From assembly GCA_012840245.1 (NCBI GenBank), contig DULR01000025.1, positions 1 to 64,000 on the forward strand: a stretch of 64,000 nt of DNA. Direction: 5' to 3'. Each line of letters starts with the position of its first letter. Within the stretch, counting starts at the first letter, position 1. A model generated the notes under the pieces. The model was given only the letters and a program-made list of their open reading frames with translations. It was not told the origin of the DNA and made no database searches. The translations under genes were made by a program, and so were the position numbers. This DNA is from Clostridiaceae bacterium. Its GTDB lineage: Bacteria > Bacillota > Clostridia > DSM-8532. Of this stretch, positions 63,334 through 64,000 are shown piece after piece.

Positions 63334-64000
63334 TTATTTCGGCGCAGAGTCAACGTTCTCAGCCGTGATCGGGAAGATGTTACGATAGAAGAGCTTATCC
63401 ATCTTTTCTCCGGAAGCTACCTTATAAATAAGGTCTGCCATTTCCTTACCCATGGTTACAGGTCCGCCGGTGATCATTATGGATGCTCTGTTTCCTTCGT
63501 TGTTCTTGATAGCCGCAAGTTCCTGTTCTGTTGCGTCTGCTGCGAAAATACCGAAATCAGGAGTGATCTTGTTTGCAGCTTTTGCAGCTTCATTTGCACC
63601 TACAGCTCCGCCACCGCCGATGCATGCTACGACTTTAACATTGGGATGAGCCTGGAAGATGGTCTCCATTTTCGACTGTCCGCCGGCAGCGTCAATAGCT
63701 GCGGTCTGAGCAACGATCTTGGCATTGGGGGCCAGCTCTTTTATAGCATCAACGATACCGTTGCCGCGCTCCAGGAGTATCGGCAGCTGAGGCCAGTCAA
63801 GGATCGCAACTTCACATTCGCCGTTCAGTTTTTCATTTATCCATTTGGCAGCCTGCTCACCGATCATTCTGCCGAGTTCATAGTTGTCGATTACATATGC
63901 CAGATCACAATTCTCAAGATTGTCATCCCATGAGATAACCTTTATACCGGCTTCCCTGGCTTGTTTAAGTACATTCTCTATACCCTGGGGATCAGCCGGA
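63334..64000 (-). CDS. Sugar ABC transporter substrate-binding protein (RbsB-like), partial at window end
   Basis: Frame stays open to the window end: ...ADPQGIENVLKQAREAGIKVISWDDNLENCDLAYVIDNYELGRMIGEQAAKWINEKL... Confidence 0.92.
   Translation of the reverse strand, partial: PADPQGIENVLKQAREAGIKVISWDDNLENCDLAYVIDNYELGRMIGEQAAKWINEKLNGECEVAILDWPQLPILLERGNGIVDAIKELAPNAKIVAQTAAIDAAGGQSKMETIFQAHPNVKVVACIGGGGAVGANEAAKAANKITPDFGIFAADATEQELAAIKNNEGNRASIMITGGPVTMGKEMADLIYKVASGEKMDKLFYRNIFPITAENVDSAPK

Overview
64-kb window from a low-to-mid-GC Firmicute, probably a clostridium-type organism (inferred from gene content; no taxonomy search was possible). Most genes are on the minus strand. Contents in coordinate order: (1) an ISL3-type transposase remnant cut off by a nested palindromic element (1-236); (2) a divergent Tad-like (type II/IV secretion) locus of about 15 kb (242-15184) with a CpaF/TadA ATPase, a fused TadB/TadC-like membrane protein, a CpaB/SAF-like protein, three ParA/MinD-like modules with degenerate P-loops (one fused to a Ser/Thr kinase), four small single-TM proteins, a 1106-aa secreted protein and an SLH protein; (3) hisI-hisE, a metallophosphoesterase, an unusual signal-less BMP/PnrA-like protein coupled to a DUF402 protein, an aldo/keto reductase, and an ABC transporter locus that has suffered an internal deletion; (4) an isolated rpoB-rpoC pair; (5) truA, a ROK glucokinase, GNAT, DUF421, ecfT and a fused ecfA1-ecfA2; (6) the S10-spc-alpha ribosomal protein cluster (rplQ back to rpsJ), including rpmJ and rpmD which are missing from the ORF track; (7) a chemotaxis receptor; (8) a ROK-regulated sugar/polyol ABC operon truncated by the window end. 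The most interesting signals are the Tad-like locus with its kinase/pseudo-ParA fusion, and a dispersed family of palindromes that keeps a CCGTCCCC core while its self-complementary arms change from copy to copy. No rRNA, tRNA or CRISPR array was recognised.
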